From JBGTFE01 sp041747435 (GTDB lineage: Bacteria > Acidobacteriota > Blastocatellia > Pyrinomonadales > Pyrinomonadaceae): 55,071 bases of DNA. Both the position numbers and the translations under genes were made by a program. This document shows, one piece after another, positions 44,091-52,297 of this stretch; within the stretch, counting starts at the first letter, position 1, and every line of letters starts with the position of its first letter. Below the pieces are notes generated by a model. It was not told the origin of the DNA. It ran no database searches and worked only from the letters and a program-made list of their open reading frames with translations. The DNA lies in contig JBGTFE010000026.1 of NCBI GenBank assembly GCA_041747435.1, positions 1 through 55,071 on the forward strand, in the 5' to 3' direction.

Positions 44091-44917
44091 AATTACAGGA
44101 ACAAATTCAGAATTTAGTAACAAAATCAAAATTTAACGCGCACGACCGCGAAATTTTTGAAGAATTTAAAGCGGCGCTGCGGCGCGGCGAGATTCGCGCG
44201 GCGGAGAAGGACGCGGACGGAAACTGGCAAACGAACGCTTGGGTAAAGCAGGGAATTTTGAGCGGTTTTAAGATGGGCAAAATGGTTGCAATGTCGTTCA
44301 GCGGCGAAACTTTTCAGTTTTTTGACAAGGAAACTTTTCCGCTTCGCCCGATGAATTTGGACGACAAAATTCGAGTTGTTCCCGGCGGTTCGACTATTCG
44401 AGACGGCTCGTTTGTCGCGCCAAATGTCGTTCTGATGCCGCCGTGTTATGTAAATGTCGGCGCTTACGTCGATGAAGGAACCATGATCGATTCGCATGCG
44501 CTGGTCGGAAGCTGCGCGCAGATCGGAAAACGCGTTCATCTTTCGGCGGCGGCACAGATCGGCGGCGTTTTAGAGCCGATAAACGCGAATCCGGTCGTGA
44601 TCGAAGATGATGTTCTTGTCGGCGGAAACACCGGCGTTTACGAAGGCGCGATCGTTCGTGAGCGGGCAGTTTTGGCAAGCGGCGTGATCTTAACGCGTTC
44701 GACGCCGGTTTTTGATCTCGTCAACGAAACGATCATCAAAAGCGACGGCGCGAAACCGCTTGAAATCCCGGCGGGCGCGGTCGTGGTGCAAGGTTCGCGT
44801 GCGATCACAAAAGGATTCGGTAAGGAAAGCGGTTTGTCGATCTACGCGCCGATCATCGTCAAATACCGCGACGAAAAAACCGACGCATCGACAAAATTGG
44901 AAGATTATTTACGTTAA
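44087..44917 (+). CDS. dapD: tetrahydrodipicolinate N-succinyltransferase
   Basis: Transfers succinyl from succinyl-CoA to tetrahydrodipicolinate, placing the organism on the succinylase branch of DAP synthesis. The left-handed parallel beta-helix is visible as hexapeptide repeats from VVPGGSTIRDGSFVAPNVVL to ASGVILTRSTPVF. The 276 residues from the ATG at 44087 are typical; the frame reaches back to 43892, but that part lies within dapA. Overlaps the dapA stop by 4 bp. Confidence 0.95.
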   Translation: MKLQEQIQNLVTKSKFNAHDREIFEEFKAALRRGEIRAAEKDADGNWQTNAWVKQGILSGFKMGKMVAMSFSGETFQFFDKETFPLRPMNLDDKIRVVPGGSTIRDGSFVAPNVVLMPPCYVNVGAYVDEGTMIDSHALVGSCAQIGKRVHLSAAAQIGGVLEPINANPVVIEDDVLVGGNTGVYEGAIVRERAVLASGVILTRSTPVFDLVNETIIKSDGAKPLEIPAGAVVVQGSRAITKGFGKESGLSIYAPIIVKYRDEKTDASTKLEDYLR

Positions 44918-44935
44918 AAGAAAAGGAAATAAAAT

Positions 44936-45835
44936 ATGTTTAGAATTTTTATCGCAGTTTTATGGAGCACTTTGATTTTTTCCAGCGTTTTTGCGCAGGA
45001 AACAGCAAAGCTGAATTTTATCGCCGTAGACAAAATGTCAAATGCTGTCGTCGATCTCAAAAAAGAGGAGATCGTGTTCTTGATCGATGGAAAACCGCAG
45101 GGCATCATGTCTTTTGAAAAAGAGGAGACGCCTTTGATTTATGCGCTTGCGGTCGATACGTCGGGCAGCATGCGTACGATCCTCGACGATATCGTGAACT
45201 CGGCTCTGACGATCGTGGATCAAAGTCGAAAAGGCGACGAAGGGTTGGCTTTCAGTTTCATCAGCACCGATAAATTCCGGGGAATGGGAAACTTCAGCTC
45301 GGACAAAAATGTTTTGATGAGAACGATCAATAACTTCTACATAGAAGGCGGGCAAACCGCGTTGATCGACGCGCTTTACACGGCTGTCAAAAAGGCTTCG
45401 GAGCACAAAAGAGAAGAAGGCGAGAGATATCGGCGCGTAGTTTTCGCGATTTCCGATGGTGAAGACCGCATGAGCTCAAATACGGAAAAGACGCTCTCTG
45501 AGCTAATTCAAAAAGAAAACGTGCAAATTTTCTTCGTTGGGTTGGGCAATGAATTATCCCGAGACGGCGGCTATATGACGAAAAGTTCGAAAGGAAAAGC
45601 AAAGGATTTTATTGAAAGGATCGTAGCCGCAAGCGGCGGCGCGGCGATTTTTCCGAAAAGAATCGAGGATTCGTCCGCTGCGGCAGCTCAATTGACGTCG
45701 CTTTCGCAGTCGCAATACGCTCTAAGCTACACGCCCGTAATTGATGGGAAAGGAAAATCTCAGAAGATTGAAATTAAATTAGCGAAGGATTCATCGCGCA
45801 AAAATGTGAAATTTTATTTTCGCGGCGGCAATTAA
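44936..45835 (+). CDS. VWA-domain protein, acidobacterial type
   Basis: A 299-residue exported protein with signal peptide (LWSTLIFSSVFAQ) followed by a von Willebrand factor A domain. The MIDAS motif AVDTSGSM is at about residue 78, and GGQTALIDAL and VFAISDGEDRMS are further metal-binding loops. The layout matches the VWFA-related domain family common in Acidobacteria, which begins with a short Fn3-like VxDxxGxxVxxLxxEDF-type segment, here LNFIAVDKMSNAVVDLKKEE. A role in surface adhesion or complex assembly is assumed. Not obviously linked to lysine synthesis. Confidence 0.87.
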   Translation: MFRIFIAVLWSTLIFSSVFAQETAKLNFIAVDKMSNAVVDLKKEEIVFLIDGKPQGIMSFEKEETPLIYALAVDTSGSMRTILDDIVNSALTIVDQSRKGDEGLAFSFISTDKFRGMGNFSSDKNVLMRTINNFYIEGGQTALIDALYTAVKKASEHKREEGERYRRVVFAISDGEDRMSSNTEKTLSELIQKENVQIFFVGLGNELSRDGGYMTKSSKGKAKDFIERIVAASGGAAIFPKRIEDSSAAAAQLTSLSQSQYALSYTPVIDGKGKSQKIEIKLAKDSSRKNVKFYFRGGN

Positions 45836-45865
45836 ACGAAACAATTCCGTGTGTTAAATTTGACT

Positions 45866-47020
45866 ATGAAAGCAATGCAGCAAAATGAAACTTTGCGCCT
45901 CCCGCGACGTCTACAAGGCGTTCAGCCGACTTTAATACGCCAGATCTTTAATCGAGCTTTGCCCGATTCGATAAACTTCGGACTTGGCGAACCTGATCTG
46001 CCGACGCCGCGGTTTTTGCGCGAAGAAGCCGCGCGCGTCACGCTTGAAGAGCAAAACGGTTATACGAATCATTCCGGTTTGCTTCAATTGCGGGAAAAGA
46101 TCGCCGAGCAGTATCCGCATCTTTCGCTAACGCCGGAACAGATCTGTGTAACGGTCGGTTCGCAGGAAGCGATGACCGCCGCGTTTTTGGCGATCGTCGA
46201 AGAAGGCGACGAGGTTTTGATCCCGAATCCTTCGTTTCCGGCTTATGAAAGCTGCGTGAAAATTGCGGGCGCCGAACCGATTTTTTATCGCCTTCCGGCG
46301 GAAAAAGATTTCGGTTTTGACGTCGAGGAATTTAAGTCGCGCATTACGCCGAAAACAAAAGTCGCGGTCGTTATTTCGCCGTCAAATCCGACGGGAAAAA
46401 TTTTTTCGGCGGACGATTTGCGGCAGATCGCAGAAGTTTTGCGCGACACGGGAATTTATTTGATTTCCGACGAAATTTACGAGGATCTATATTTTACGCC
46501 GGAAAAACCGCGCTCTGCTTCGGAATTTTATGATCGCACGATCATTGTTTCGGGCTTGTCGAAATCTTTGAGTATGACGGGCTGGCGCGTCGGTTGGGTC
46601 GCGAGCTCGCAAACGGACGTCGTCAAAGCCGCGCTCACTTTGCATGGATTTTTAACCGTTTGCACTTCGACAATTTCGCAAAAAGCGTCGCTTCTCGGCT
46701 GGACGACGGACGCTGAAAAAGCAAAAGCCGAGGCGCGGGAAATTTATAAAACTCGCGGTGAATTTTTGATTGATTTATTGCAAAAAGAACTAGGTTTGCG
46801 CGGAACATCGCCCGAAGGCGCATTTTACACGATGGTCGACGTGCGGCATTTGGGCGACGACATGGAAGTCGCCGAAAAATTCTTGCAAAACCGCGTCATA
46901 ACCGTTCCCGGCGTCGCTTTCGGCTCTGAAGCAAAAGGCTTTTTGCGCGTTTCCTTCTGCCAAGCGGAAGAGCGAATGACGGAAGGCGTGCGGAGAATGA
47001 AGGAAGCGCTCGCAAAATAG
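45866..47020 (+). CDS. class I/II PLP-dependent aminotransferase
   Basis: Fold type I aminotransferase. Motifs: NFGLGEPDLPTP, SPSNPTGKIF, YLISDEIYEDLYF and the PLP lysine in SGLSKSLSMTGWRVGW. In this cluster the likely role is N-succinyl-2-amino-6-oxopimelate to N-succinyl-DAP (DapC-like), but aspartate or aromatic aminotransferase is possible. ATG at 45866 is used; GTG at 45851 is an alternative. Confidence 0.85.
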   Translation: MKAMQQNETLRLPRRLQGVQPTLIRQIFNRALPDSINFGLGEPDLPTPRFLREEAARVTLEEQNGYTNHSGLLQLREKIAEQYPHLSLTPEQICVTVGSQEAMTAAFLAIVEEGDEVLIPNPSFPAYESCVKIAGAEPIFYRLPAEKDFGFDVEEFKSRITPKTKVAVVISPSNPTGKIFSADDLRQIAEVLRDTGIYLISDEIYEDLYFTPEKPRSASEFYDRTIIVSGLSKSLSMTGWRVGWVASSQTDVVKAALTLHGFLTVCTSTISQKASLLGWTTDAEKAKAEAREIYKTRGEFLIDLLQKELGLRGTSPEGAFYTMVDVRHLGDDMEVAEKFLQNRVITVPGVAFGSEAKGFLRVSFCQAEERMTEGVRRMKEALAK

Positions 47021-47055
47021 CCGCGAAAAATATTTAATATTAAAGAAGGAAAATT

Positions 47056-47538
47056 ATGAAAAACCGGAATTCTTTGATCGCTGTTTTGTGTTTGCTGTTT
47101 GTTTTGGGCTGTAATTGCCAGAAGAACTTTTTTGAGCGTGAAAACGCGACGCCAACTTCAACACCGACCAGCCACACGCCATCTCCGACCGCGAAGACCG
47201 CCGAGACAAACCTGAATCTCAAAACCGGAACCTACACTGGCAGGGCTACAAATATTACATCCAATGAAAAAGGCGATATCCTGCTAAGAATCGATTCGGT
47301 AGATTCGTCAGGTAATGTTGAAGCTTTTGCCAAAGCTTCGAATGGCTTGCAGGGGCGCGCGACGATGACCGGAAAAGTAACGGATGAGGGGAAACTGACG
47401 CTCGATGGAACATTGGATGACGGGCAAAGTTTATCGATATCTGCAACGGTTTCCGGCGATAAGATCAGCGGAGGCTATGGCATCGCCGACTCGAAACTGA
47501 GAACGCAAAGCGGAAATTTTTCGGTTTCGCGCCGTTAA
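47056..47538 (+). CDS. putative lipoprotein
   Basis: A 160-residue protein with lipobox FVLGC (Cys at about residue 19). A Thr/Pro/Ser-rich linker (TPTSTPTSHTPSPTAKT) is followed by a small beta domain (GTYTGRATNITSNEKGDILL and GTLDDGQSLSISATVSGDKI) like other Acidobacteria lipoproteins of unknown function. AAGAAGGAAAA precedes the ATG. Confidence 0.8.
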   Translation: MKNRNSLIAVLCLLFVLGCNCQKNFFERENATPTSTPTSHTPSPTAKTAETNLNLKTGTYTGRATNITSNEKGDILLRIDSVDSSGNVEAFAKASNGLQGRATMTGKVTDEGKLTLDGTLDDGQSLSISATVSGDKISGGYGIADSKLRTQSGNFSVSRR

Positions 47539-47554
47539 GAGATTTAGCACATCA

Positions 47555-47608
47555 ATAGGTAATAAGTAACGGGGTTGCTTGACCATCAGCCGATTACTTA
47601 TTACCTAT
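47555..47608. repeat. perfect 15-bp inverted repeat
   Basis: ATAGGTAATAAGTAA and TTACTTATTACCTAT are perfect mirrors with a 24-base loop. It may be a terminator or a small mobile palindrome between the lipoprotein gene and asd. The rest of this gap shows no gene. Confidence 0.8.
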
Positions 47609-47669
47609 AGTTGTTGGGCAGCTAAAATAGACTTATGTTGAGAAATGGCGTAGCATTTACGTTTGTTTT

Positions 47670-48710
47670 ATGAGCAGAAAATACAGAGTCGGAATTTTGG
47701 GTGCGACGGGAACGGTCGGGCAGAGATTCGTCCAATTACTTGAAAATCATCCGCAGTTTGAGATCACCGCGCTTGCCGCTTCCGAGCGTTCTGCGGAAAA
47801 GCCGTATTCGGAAGCCTGCGCATGGAAACTTGCCGGTGAAATTCCCGAATATGTCCGCGACATAGAAGTTCAGCCGATCGCGCCGCCGCTTGACTGCGAC
47901 CTTGTTTTTTCCAGCCTTCCGTCAAATGTCGCGCGCGAGACCGAGGAAGCTTTTGCGCGCGCCGGATTTCCCGTCATCAGCAATTCTTCGAGCTATCGGA
48001 TGGACGAAGATGTTCCGCTTCTGATTCCAGAGATCAATCATGAACACATCGGTTTGATAGACGTTCAGCGCAAAACGCGCGGATTTACGAGCGGTTTTAT
48101 CGTTACAAATCCGAATTGCGCCGTCGCGAGTTTTGCGCCGCCGATCGCCGCACTCGAAAGAAATTTTGGTGTCGAATCGGTTTTTGTAACGACTTTGCAA
48201 GCGATTTCCGGCGCCGGTTATCCCGGCGTGTCGTCCTTCGACATTCTCGACAACGTAATCCCATATATCGCGGGCGAGGAACCGAAAGTCGAAACCGAAG
48301 CGCAGAAAATTCTCGGCAAATTTAATGGCGAGCATATCGAGAAAGCGGATTTTATCGTCTCGGCGCAGTGTTTTCGCGTCAATGTGCTCGACGGTCACAC
48401 GGCTTCGGTGCGCGTAAAATTGAAGGAAACTTCGACGCTCGAAGACGTTATGGAAGCGATGGAGAATTTCCCGAGTTTGAGTTTGCGTTCTTCGCCGGAG
48501 AAATTCATACATGTTTGCGAAGAACCTTCGCGCCCGCAGCCGCGGCTCGATCGCGATAGCGGCGGCGGAATGACGATCACCGTTGGCAGGCTTTTTCCCG
48601 ATAATATTTACGATTATCGGTTTGTCGCTTTGAGCCACAACACAGTTCGCGGCGCTGCCGGTTCGGCGATTTTGAACGCGGAGCTTTTAATTGATAAAAG
48701 AGTGATCTAA
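47670..48710 (+). CDS. asd: aspartate-semialdehyde dehydrogenase
   Basis: Reduces aspartyl phosphate to aspartate semialdehyde, the step after lysC and before dapA. The NADP motif is GATGTVGQRF, the catalytic Cys150 is in VTNPNCAVASF and the active-site His lies in the SAQCFRVNVLDGHTASV region. The sequence is of the archaeal/fungal-type branch. Length 346 is normal. It is followed immediately by a REP of the RAYT element. Confidence 0.94.
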   Translation: MSRKYRVGILGATGTVGQRFVQLLENHPQFEITALAASERSAEKPYSEACAWKLAGEIPEYVRDIEVQPIAPPLDCDLVFSSLPSNVARETEEAFARAGFPVISNSSSYRMDEDVPLLIPEINHEHIGLIDVQRKTRGFTSGFIVTNPNCAVASFAPPIAALERNFGVESVFVTTLQAISGAGYPGVSSFDILDNVIPYIAGEEPKVETEAQKILGKFNGEHIEKADFIVSAQCFRVNVLDGHTASVRVKLKETSTLEDVMEAMENFPSLSLRSSPEKFIHVCEEPSRPQPRLDRDSGGGMTITVGRLFPDNIYDYRFVALSHNTVRGAAGSAILNAELLIDKRVI

Positions 48711-49332
48711 GTCAGAACCGGGAGCCGTAGCGACCGGTTGAACTAAGGAAATTTAGGATGTGGAACGATACTGACATTCCATTAAGATATCTAATTACTT
48801 TCAGAACTTATGGAACATGGCTTAACGGGGATGTTCGCGGTTCGGTAAGCCGGCACTGTAATGCATTTGGGACATCCTTCTTACCTCATGAACCTAACTG
48901 GCTCGCAACCAATCAATCTCGGATGAAGCGGGAAGCGGTTCGACTGGATTCAATACAGCGTGAATTGGTCGATAAAGCAGTCAAAGAAACCTGTGCGATT
49001 CGTGATTGGATCCTTTACGCCAGCAATGTCAGAACAAATCATGTTCACGTAGTAGTTTCAATCGGAGCTAAAAGACCGGAAATTGCATTGACCGCCTTCA
49101 AGGCAAATGCAACGCGCTTGATGCGTGCCGAATTCGCGTGGTCGTCTGATCTTACCCCATGGGCGGAAAAGGGGAGCAAACGTCGGTTATGGAGTGAAAA
49201 AAATGTTGCATTTGCCCCCGATTACGTAAAATACGATCAAGGTACTAGTCTCGAAAATTTCGACAATGCATGGGAAGAATGGGAAGCAGATTCTTCAAAC
49301 TTAAACCGGTCGCTACCGCTTCCGGTTCTGAC
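48711..49332 (+). mobile_element. RAYT element with REP ends, family B
   Basis: Left REP at 48711-48742 (GTCAGAACCGGGAGCCGTAG...) and right REP at 49302-49332 (ending CGCTTCCGGTTCTGAC) are inverted and enclose the transposase gene. The same arms form the solo REPIN at 9180. The element starts 1 bp after the asd stop codon and ends 6 bp before the purB ATG, so it fills that intergenic space exactly. Confidence 0.88.
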
Positions 49333-49342
49333 AAGAATATGA
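48758..49342 (+). CDS. REP-associated tyrosine transposase
   Basis: A 194-residue Y1/HUH single-strand transposase (RAYT). The HUH motif is NHVHVVV (His95, His97). The catalytic Tyr is probably Tyr156 or Tyr159 (PDYVKYDQG). The N-terminal part (RYLITFRTYGTWLNGD) is typical of one RAYT subgroup. The last 15 residues (NLNRSLPLPVLTRI) are coded by the right REP, and the stop TGA overlaps the purB ATG. The protein looks intact, so the element may still move REPINs. Confidence 0.88.
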   Translation: MWNDTDIPLRYLITFRTYGTWLNGDVRGSVSRHCNAFGTSFLPHEPNWLATNQSRMKREAVRLDSIQRELVDKAVKETCAIRDWILYASNVRTNHVHVVVSIGAKRPEIALTAFKANATRLMRAEFAWSSDLTPWAEKGSKRRLWSEKNVAFAPDYVKYDQGTSLENFDNAWEEWEADSSNLNRSLPLPVLTRI

Positions 49343-50637
49343 TCGAACGCTACACTTTGCCCGAAATGGGCGCGATCTGGTCGCAGCAAAATAAATTTCA
49401 AAAATGGCTTGACGTTGAAATTGCCGTCTGCGAAGTTCACGCCGAAATGGGCACGATTCCCGAAAGTGCGTTTGAAGAAATAAAGGCGAAAGCCGCTTTT
49501 TCGGTCGATAGAATAAACGAGATCGAAAACACGACCGATCACGACGTTATCGCTTTTACGACGAATCTTGCCGAAAATATTGGCGATGCCGCGCGCTTTG
49601 TGCATTACGGTTTGACTTCGTCGGACGTCGTCGATACGGCAAACGCGCTTTTGCTGAAAGAATCTTGCGACGTTCTTTTGGTAAAGATCGACGCGCTTTT
49701 GGAGGTCTTAAAACGCCGCGCATTTGAATTCAAAGACACGCCGCAGATCGGCAGAACGCACGGAATTCACGCCGAACCGACAAGTTTTGGTTTGGTTTGG
49801 GCGCTTTGGTTTTCGGAATTTGAGCGAAATAAGGAACGGCTCAGAAAAGCTCGAAAACTTGCTTCGGTCGGGAAAATTTCCGGCGCGGTCGGCGCGTTCG
49901 CGCACCTTGATCCGATCGTCGAAGAAAAAGTTTGCGGAATACTCGGCTTAGTGCCCGCAGAAGTTTCAACGCAGGTGATACAACGCGACCGCTACGCCGA
50001 ATATCTCTGCACGCTGGCGATTATCGCTTCGAGTCTTGAAAAGATCGCCCTGCAAGTTCGGCATTGGCAGCGCACGGAAGTTCGCGAGGCGCAGGAAAAT
50101 TTCAAAACGGGACAAAAAGGCTCAAGCGCGATGCCGCATAAGCGTAATCCGATCCTTTCGGAAAGAATTTGCGGAATGGCGCGGACGGTTCGCGCAAATT
50201 CGATCGTCGGATTAGAGAATATCGCTTTGTGGCATGAACGCGATATTTCGCACTCAAGCTCTGAACGAATCGTTTTGCCTGATTCGTCGGCGACGACCGA
50301 TTATATTCTCGCGAAAACGGCTTCGCTGCTCGATTCCTTGATCGTTTACCCGGAAAATATGCTGAAAAATTTGAATCTCACACGCGGTTTGGTCTTTAGT
50401 GGACATCTGCTTCTGGCGCTGACGCAAAAAGGAGTTTCGCGCGAAGATGCCTACCTTTGGACACAGCGAAACGCGATGAAAGTTTGGGACGAAGGCGGCG
50501 AATTTAAAGAGTTGATAAGACAAGACGCGGACATTTCTTCTAAACTATCGCAAGAAGAAATCGCCCGCGCCTTTGATATCCGACATTATTTGCGAAATGT
50601 CGACAAAATTTTCGAAAGAGTTTTTCGGCTAAACTAG
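49339..50637 (+). CDS. purB: adenylosuccinate lyase
   Basis: Cleaves SAICAR and adenylosuccinate in purine synthesis. The signature SSAMPHKRNP is intact, with TSSDVVDTANAL and RTHGIHAEPTSFG also typical. Length about 432. ATG at 49339 (MIERYTLPEMGAIW) is the family start; the open frame runs further back to 49270 through the REP and transposase end, which is not likely to be real. The start codon overlaps the transposase stop. Confidence 0.95.
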   Translation: MIERYTLPEMGAIWSQQNKFQKWLDVEIAVCEVHAEMGTIPESAFEEIKAKAAFSVDRINEIENTTDHDVIAFTTNLAENIGDAARFVHYGLTSSDVVDTANALLLKESCDVLLVKIDALLEVLKRRAFEFKDTPQIGRTHGIHAEPTSFGLVWALWFSEFERNKERLRKARKLASVGKISGAVGAFAHLDPIVEEKVCGILGLVPAEVSTQVIQRDRYAEYLCTLAIIASSLEKIALQVRHWQRTEVREAQENFKTGQKGSSAMPHKRNPILSERICGMARTVRANSIVGLENIALWHERDISHSSSERIVLPDSSATTDYILAKTASLLDSLIVYPENMLKNLNLTRGLVFSGHLLLALTQKGVSREDAYLWTQRNAMKVWDEGGEFKELIRQDADISSKLSQEEIARAFDIRHYLRNVDKIFERVFRLN

Positions 50638-51026
50638 CTCGACCATTGATCGGCAAAATTGCCGATGATCGGAAGCTTGAAGAGATTTCCCTGATAAGCT
50701 TTTATCGCGGCGAAAATCACGGCGACAAACATTCCAAGCGCGAAAATCAGCCAGACGACAAGAACAAACAAGCCGAGCAAACCGGAATTTGCGGCTGCCG
50801 CAACTCCGGCGCCGATGTTAATACAAATTCCCAGAACCACGCCCACGGCAGATAATAGAAGCGATTGAAAAGCGTGAAATCGCGCAAGCTTATTGGTCTT
50901 GTCTGTGACGATCACAATGATGCTGTAGATCAATCCCAACGCGCAAACAAGGTTCCCAATGTAACAAAGCATTGCGCCAACATTTGTGTCCAAGCCGAGA
51001 GCTGTTTTACCGTCCATATTTTGCAT
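50634..51026 (-). CDS. DUF4870-like membrane protein
   Basis: About 130 residues with three or four hydrophobic segments (VGAMLCYIGNLVCALGLIYS; LLLSAVGVVLGICINIGA; LFVLVVWLIFALGMFVAVI) and the typical RFHAFQSLLL motif between the first two helices. The family is uncharacterised. AGGAG lies 13 bp before the ATG at 51026; a frame reaching 51104 adds a charged N-terminus and is less likely. Convergent to purB, overlapping by 4 bp. Confidence 0.82.
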   Translation of the reverse strand: MQNMDGKTALGLDTNVGAMLCYIGNLVCALGLIYSIIVIVTDKTNKLARFHAFQSLLLSAVGVVLGICINIGAGVAAAANSGLLGLFVLVVWLIFALGMFVAVIFAAIKAYQGNLFKLPIIGNFADQWSS

Positions 51027-51170
51027 AATTTTATAGATTCTCCTTTTTTTGTTGGAAAGAATTTGAACAATTGAAATTAATACTTGATTACGAGAATCTA
51101 TCATACTGTCGTTGCTAAAAACAAGAAATTGCGTAAGAATTTATTTTTTCTTATCGGAAGGAAGGTCAAA

Positions 51171-51416
51171 ATGAAAGCAAAAGTTTACGTCACATTAAAG
51201 CCCGGCGTGCTCGATCCGCAGGGAAAAGCGATCCATCATTCGGTTGAGTTGCTGGGTTTTGAAAAGATCGCGGACGTCCGCCAGGGAAAGTATTTCGAGA
51301 TCGTTTTGGACGATGAGCTACCCGAAACGGACGCGAAAAATGCCGCCGAAAGGATCGCGAAAGACGTTTTGGCAAATCCTGTTATTGAAGATTATATGGT
51401 GGAGATAGTTAACTAA
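51171..51416 (+). CDS. purS: FGAM synthase subunit PurS
   Basis: Small 81-residue subunit of the phosphoribosylformylglycinamidine synthase complex with PurQ and PurL. The KVYVTLKPGVLDPQGKAIHH start and VRQGKYFEIVLD strand are typical. Start at 51171 has a strong GGAAGGAAGG upstream. Followed by a family A REPIN and then purQ. No purL is seen in the window. Confidence 0.93.
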   Translation: MKAKVYVTLKPGVLDPQGKAIHHSVELLGFEKIADVRQGKYFEIVLDDELPETDAKNAAERIAKDVLANPVIEDYMVEIVN

Positions 51417-51418
51417 TC

Positions 51419-51519
51419 GGAGCGCGGACGCCCTCGTCCGCAGCGGCGTGTAAGCGCCGCAAATTGCACAAATATTAGATTGCTCGCGCAATCTCTGCGG
51501 ACGAGGGCGTCCGCGTTCC
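51419..51519. repeat. solo REPIN, family A, between purS and purQ
   Basis: Arms GGAGCGCGGACGCCCTCGTC and its mirror (CTGCGGACGAGGGCGTCCGC) enclose a core with GGCG/CGCC and TTGCTCGCGCAA hairpins. Same family as at 16635 and at the CoA-synthetase insert. Ends 7 bp before the purQ ATG and begins 2 bp after the purS stop. Confidence 0.9.
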
Positions 51520-51526
51520 AAAAAAT

Positions 51527-52228
51527 ATGAAATTCGGAGTAGTAGTTTTTCCGGGCTCGAACTGCGATCACGACGCCTATCACGTTATTTCAAAACACGT
51601 CGGGCAGCCGGTCGATTTCATCTGGCACAAGCAAACCGATCTCAGCGGTTTTGACGCCGTGATAGTCCCCGGCGGATTTTCGTATGGCGATTATTTACGC
51701 GCCGGAGCGCTTGCGCGTTTTTCGCCGGTGATGAATGCGGTTAAGGATTTTGCCGCGCTCGGAAAATACGTATTTGGTATTTGCAACGGCTTTCAGATCC
51801 TTTGCGAAGCCGGACTTTTGCCCGGCGCTCTGATGCGAAACGAAAATCTGCACTTTATCTGCAAACACGTAAATATCAAGGTCGAGAATAATAAAACGCC
51901 TTACACAAACGAGCTTGAAGCGGGCAAAGTTCTTTCGATCCCGATCGCGCACGCCGAGGGAAATTACGTTTGCGATGACGCTGTTTTTAATCAATTGGAA
52001 GAAAACGATCAGATAGTTTTTCGATATTGTGAAGAAGACGGCGAGATAACCGAAGCCGCGAACCATAACGGCGCGCGCTCGAATATCGCCGGAATCTGCA
52101 ATCTCGACAGAAACGTGCTCGGAATGATGCCGCATCCGGAACGCGCCTGCGAAGGATTGCTCGGATCCGACGATGGGCGCGACATTTTTCTCTCGTTGGC
52201 AAATTCCATAAGATCGATCGCGAATTAA
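51527..52228 (+). CDS. purQ: FGAM synthase glutamine amidotransferase subunit PurQ
   Basis: Supplies ammonia from glutamine to the PurSLQ complex. Class I amidotransferase triad: Cys in FGICNGFQIL, then His and Glu in MMPHPERACE. N-terminal VVVFPGSNCDHDAY is diagnostic. 233 residues, normal. The REPIN ahead leaves no room for a typical ribosome-binding site beyond the 7 bp spacer. Confidence 0.95.
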   Translation: MKFGVVVFPGSNCDHDAYHVISKHVGQPVDFIWHKQTDLSGFDAVIVPGGFSYGDYLRAGALARFSPVMNAVKDFAALGKYVFGICNGFQILCEAGLLPGALMRNENLHFICKHVNIKVENNKTPYTNELEAGKVLSIPIAHAEGNYVCDDAVFNQLEENDQIVFRYCEEDGEITEAANHNGARSNIAGICNLDRNVLGMMPHPERACEGLLGSDDGRDIFLSLANSIRSIAN

Positions 52229-52231
52229 AAA

Positions 52232-52279
52232 ATTACGAATTACGAATCTGACAATCATTCTTGAAACGTAATTCGTAAT
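52232..52279. terminator. inverted repeat after purQ
   Basis: ATTACGAATTACG and CGTAATTCGTAAT are perfect mirrors around a 22-base loop, between convergent purQ and the next gene. No U-run follows directly, so a terminator role is uncertain. Confidence 0.5.
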
Positions 52280-52297
52280 CGGTATTTTGAAATTTAT

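Noticed and set aside
47555..47608. Hairpin as a new transposon with terminal inverted repeats
   Set aside because: Only 54 bp, no coding capacity and no second copy in the window; a simple palindrome or terminator is enough.
49270..49338. Longer purB start within the transposase gene
   Set aside because: The extra residues are coded by transposase end and REP and have no similarity to the family start MIERY.
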